A stretch of 64,000 nt of DNA from Lethocerus indicus (lineage: Eukaryota; Arthropoda; Insecta; Hemiptera; Belostomatidae). A program made the translations under genes and the position numbers. Where the stretch lies: contig JACDQD010000103.1 of NCBI GenBank assembly GCA_019843655.1, positions 2,108,001 to 2,172,000 of the forward strand. The letters run 5' to 3'. Shown here in pieces: positions 61,646 to 64,000 of the stretch. Numbering within the stretch: position 1 is the first letter of the stretch; each line of letters starts with the position of its first letter. Under the pieces are notes generated by a model. The model was not told the DNA's origin. It worked only from the letters and a program-made list of their open reading frames with translations, and searched no databases.

Positions 61646-64000
61646 ATTTGTTTTCATCTGGGCGAAGACCTGGATTGCGTTCTAATCATATCCCGGATGA
61701 AGAAAGCGGTTTCGAATCGCTAAAAAACTGAAAACCCCGAACTCTTATGTTCGGCCCATTAGCATATTTATTGGTTCAACCGGGATTATTTTAAAACCCC
61801 CAGCGAAATAATCCCTTATCTCGAGACACCCCGGGGTAAAGAAAAAAGGAGGCGTAGGAAATTTTCTCAATCTCTCGAGAAATCCTCGGGCCCTAACCGG
61901 GAGGAGCGTTTACGCCATTATTGCCGTCGGACGGGGGGAGGGCGAGCCGGAGGGAAGATAATGGCTCATTGTTTTGCCTTACAAAAGGATTTGGCGGTGG
62001 CTGCTGGGGAGGATCCGACAACAACGGCCCCCGCCCCAACCACCGCTTTAGGAGTTAGCGTTTCGTCTAACCGCCCCCGCGCCTGGTTTAATTCCGCCCC
62101 CGGGCTTGAATTATACCTGCGGGCCCGGCCGAAATTTAGATCATTGTCTGGCATAGGTTCTGGGGTACATTCGTCTCCCGGTCTAGCTAGGGGGCGTGGG
62201 CTGTTCTACCAAGGTGTTCCCAATCCCCCCCTCTGTAATCCGAAGTGGGAAATCCGATGGCCTGAATATGGAGCACAGAACTCCGAGAACATTTTCGCAC
62301 CTTTTATGAACTTTTAGTTTATTTTAGGTCGGTTTGTTAGGCATGACGTGGCATCAGCTGCATAAGAATGCTTTAATTTAATGAAAGGGTTTAAAATATC
62401 TCTAATAACTTGTATGCATCTCATTACGAAATTATTTCTATTTATTTTAATTAACCGGCAATAAACCATTTTATATTCAAAACACCATCAAGTTTTTAGA
62501 TCATAAACGATAATCGATTTTTCAAATAATTTAATTATGAATTTGGCAGTAATGCTATCACCTGTATTTCGTACAAATACATTAACTGGAGGTTTTTAAA
62601 GATATGCTGTGTTCATTTTTTTAATTAGATGGTTTCATCAGAGTACTAACGGAAAGGGCAAATGAATGGGCTTCAAAATCTTAAAAAGATTAAAGAGTGC
62701 ACTCCATGTAAATTGTAACCCTTCTGTTGGCTATGTGTATAATATAAATTACCTGAGGTTCAATTTAATTTTTAAAAGATTTTGTAATTTAGTATGTATT
62801 ATTCCGTGGAATTTATTCTACATAGTTCTAAAATATTGAACGTTTCGGCTGAAATTTTTGTAAATAGATGTACTAATTTTTAATTTGAGATTTAGATAAG
62901 GTTTAAATAAGCAAATCACACATTTGTTTACGTATTTCAATAGTTCCTGACGTGTCGAACCACCGCATTTTGTACTTTAATTAAGCCGGCTCGTTATCGA
63001 TATCAACATTATTAAAATACAATGGAGAACCGGTTTGCACGTCAGTAACCTGTTTGGATGCAACAATGGTTACATATTTTTCCGTGTTCTTTATATCGTT
63101 AATAAACCGTATTGTAATGTGTCGGGCTGAGGTGCGCCTCCTCTACCTTTAAGTGGCGCGATTTCAGTAATTATCATCCCACTTTACAATGTTTTTATTG
63201 ACACGCATTCTGTCCTTATAAAAAGTATAAACAATTGTAAGCATAAATTATAAACATTTTTTACATGTGTGGAGAATACAGGGATAATAAATTAGTTTAC
63301 ATTTCTAAAAAAAAATGTTAATTAAATTTAGATTGCTTTCAATGTTTAAAATAATGATTTTACAAGAAATCGTTTTGTCATAATTACATATTCCAATGAA
63401 TGTACCTTTTAATGAATGAATGAATGAACGTGCTTTTAAGAAACACAACAGATTTTAATTATATTGGTATATAGAATACTCTAATGGTTGAATATAAAAG
63501 TTGAAAGGTTGAACCCAGCACACGGTAACATACCTGGCTGTAAGCAAAAGATGAGGACCTACCCCAGAAACGAAAATACGTATGGAACCGGCAACCGAAA
63601 CGTGTGCTTTAATTGAATATTTTTCATTGAGGTAGATAATTATAGATTAATTTACCGCCCGCTCTCGATTTCGATTCAATATCGGAGTATAAAGGGAAAG
63701 GAGTTTTCACGTTCGCAATCCTTTCGGGCAAAACAATAGGGGCCAGGTGGGGATGGGCGCGCCGGTTCTCATTATAAAATGCATTAGAGATGTTGGGCAG
63801 AGGTTTGGCTGCTCTGTATGTAATAGGCCGGGCGGTACCGCTCTGAATACCAAGCGGGAGGGACCCACCCTACATAGTAATACTCAGGTAGACCGGGGGA
63901 GTCGGATTACCGGCCCTGTTAGCCGGTCTGGAATAGACCTGTACCCGTGGGCCTCCACTCCAATGCTACCCCTACCCGTTCGGACAAATGGAACTGGTTT
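61646..64000. other. noncoding right end with GC-rich patches
   Basis: No gene that I can support. GC-rich DNA lies at about 61830-62220 and from 63740 to the window end, with AT-rich DNA between. The 118-codon frame at 61961-62317 is in the first patch and is Pro/Ala/Arg-rich with no domain. A fourfold AATG repeat lies at 63411-63428. An exon starting beyond the window cannot be excluded. Confidence 0.4.
63411..63428. repeat. (AATG)n short tandem repeat
   Basis: Four AATG units followed by AA, with another AATGAATG pair just upstream at 63395. Confidence 0.9.

Noticed and set aside
61700..61730. T-arm-like hairpin around TTTCGAA
   Set aside because: Five pairs and a seven-base loop can be drawn, but there is no A box and no acceptor stem.
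61961..62317. 118-codon + strand frame rich in Pro, Ala and Arg
   Set aside because: It is inside a GC-rich patch, an overlapping minus-strand frame is also open, and there are no recognisable motifs.
1..64000. CRISPR arrays, bacterial operons, rRNA genes or viral coding regions
   Set aside because: No regularly spaced repeats, no dense coding, no recognisable ribosomal RNA and no transposase, polymerase or capsid-like frames were seen on either strand.

Overview
This window looks like gene-poor nuclear DNA of an animal, most likely an arthropod and perhaps an insect. It has no bacterial-style packed genes or operons, and no long open reading frame that I can assign to a known family. The base composition is mosaic: AT-rich stretches alternate with GC-rich patches that keep many CpG steps. 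Microsatellites, runs of ten or more G or C, and short candidate exons with GT-AG borders complete the picture. The exact organism cannot be read from this window.

The best coding evidence is two very short internal exon candidates on the + strand: 41 bases at 12169-12209 and 40 bases at 36677-36716. Each has a pyrimidine-rich acceptor ending in TTTCAG, a GTAAGT donor, and only one open frame. I do not recognise the peptides. They cannot be joined directly, because exon A ends in phase 2 and the only open frame of exon B starts in phase 0. Either an exon between them is missing from my reading, or they belong to different transcripts, or one is a decoy. A candidate terminal exon at 39908-40179 follows the 36677 exon in a matching phase. 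Another at 61494-61645 matches either short exon, depending on the frame used. Weaker coding candidates lie at 7549-7758 (with AATAAA downstream), 20046-20201 (built on a 12-base tandem repeat), 32888-32956 and, on the minus strand, 35552-35590.

Region by region: 1-12 kb is mostly noncoding, with one protein-like frame near 7.6 kb and an AT-rich palindromic stretch near 9 kb. From 12 to 36 kb there would be intron if the exon model is right; it holds the 12-base minisatellite, two AT microsatellites, a GA microsatellite, a paired 17-base repeat at 29.1 kb and a possible regulatory block near 31.5 kb with an RFX-type X-box match. From 36 to 40 kb lie exon B and its possible terminal exon. From 40 to 61 kb I see only repeats, small hairpins, GC-rich patches and a tRNA-like fragment. 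From 61 kb to the end there is a last exon candidate and GC-rich DNA. The simplest overall reading is the inside and flank of one large gene with small exons and long introns, but that is an inference and not shown by the sequence alone.
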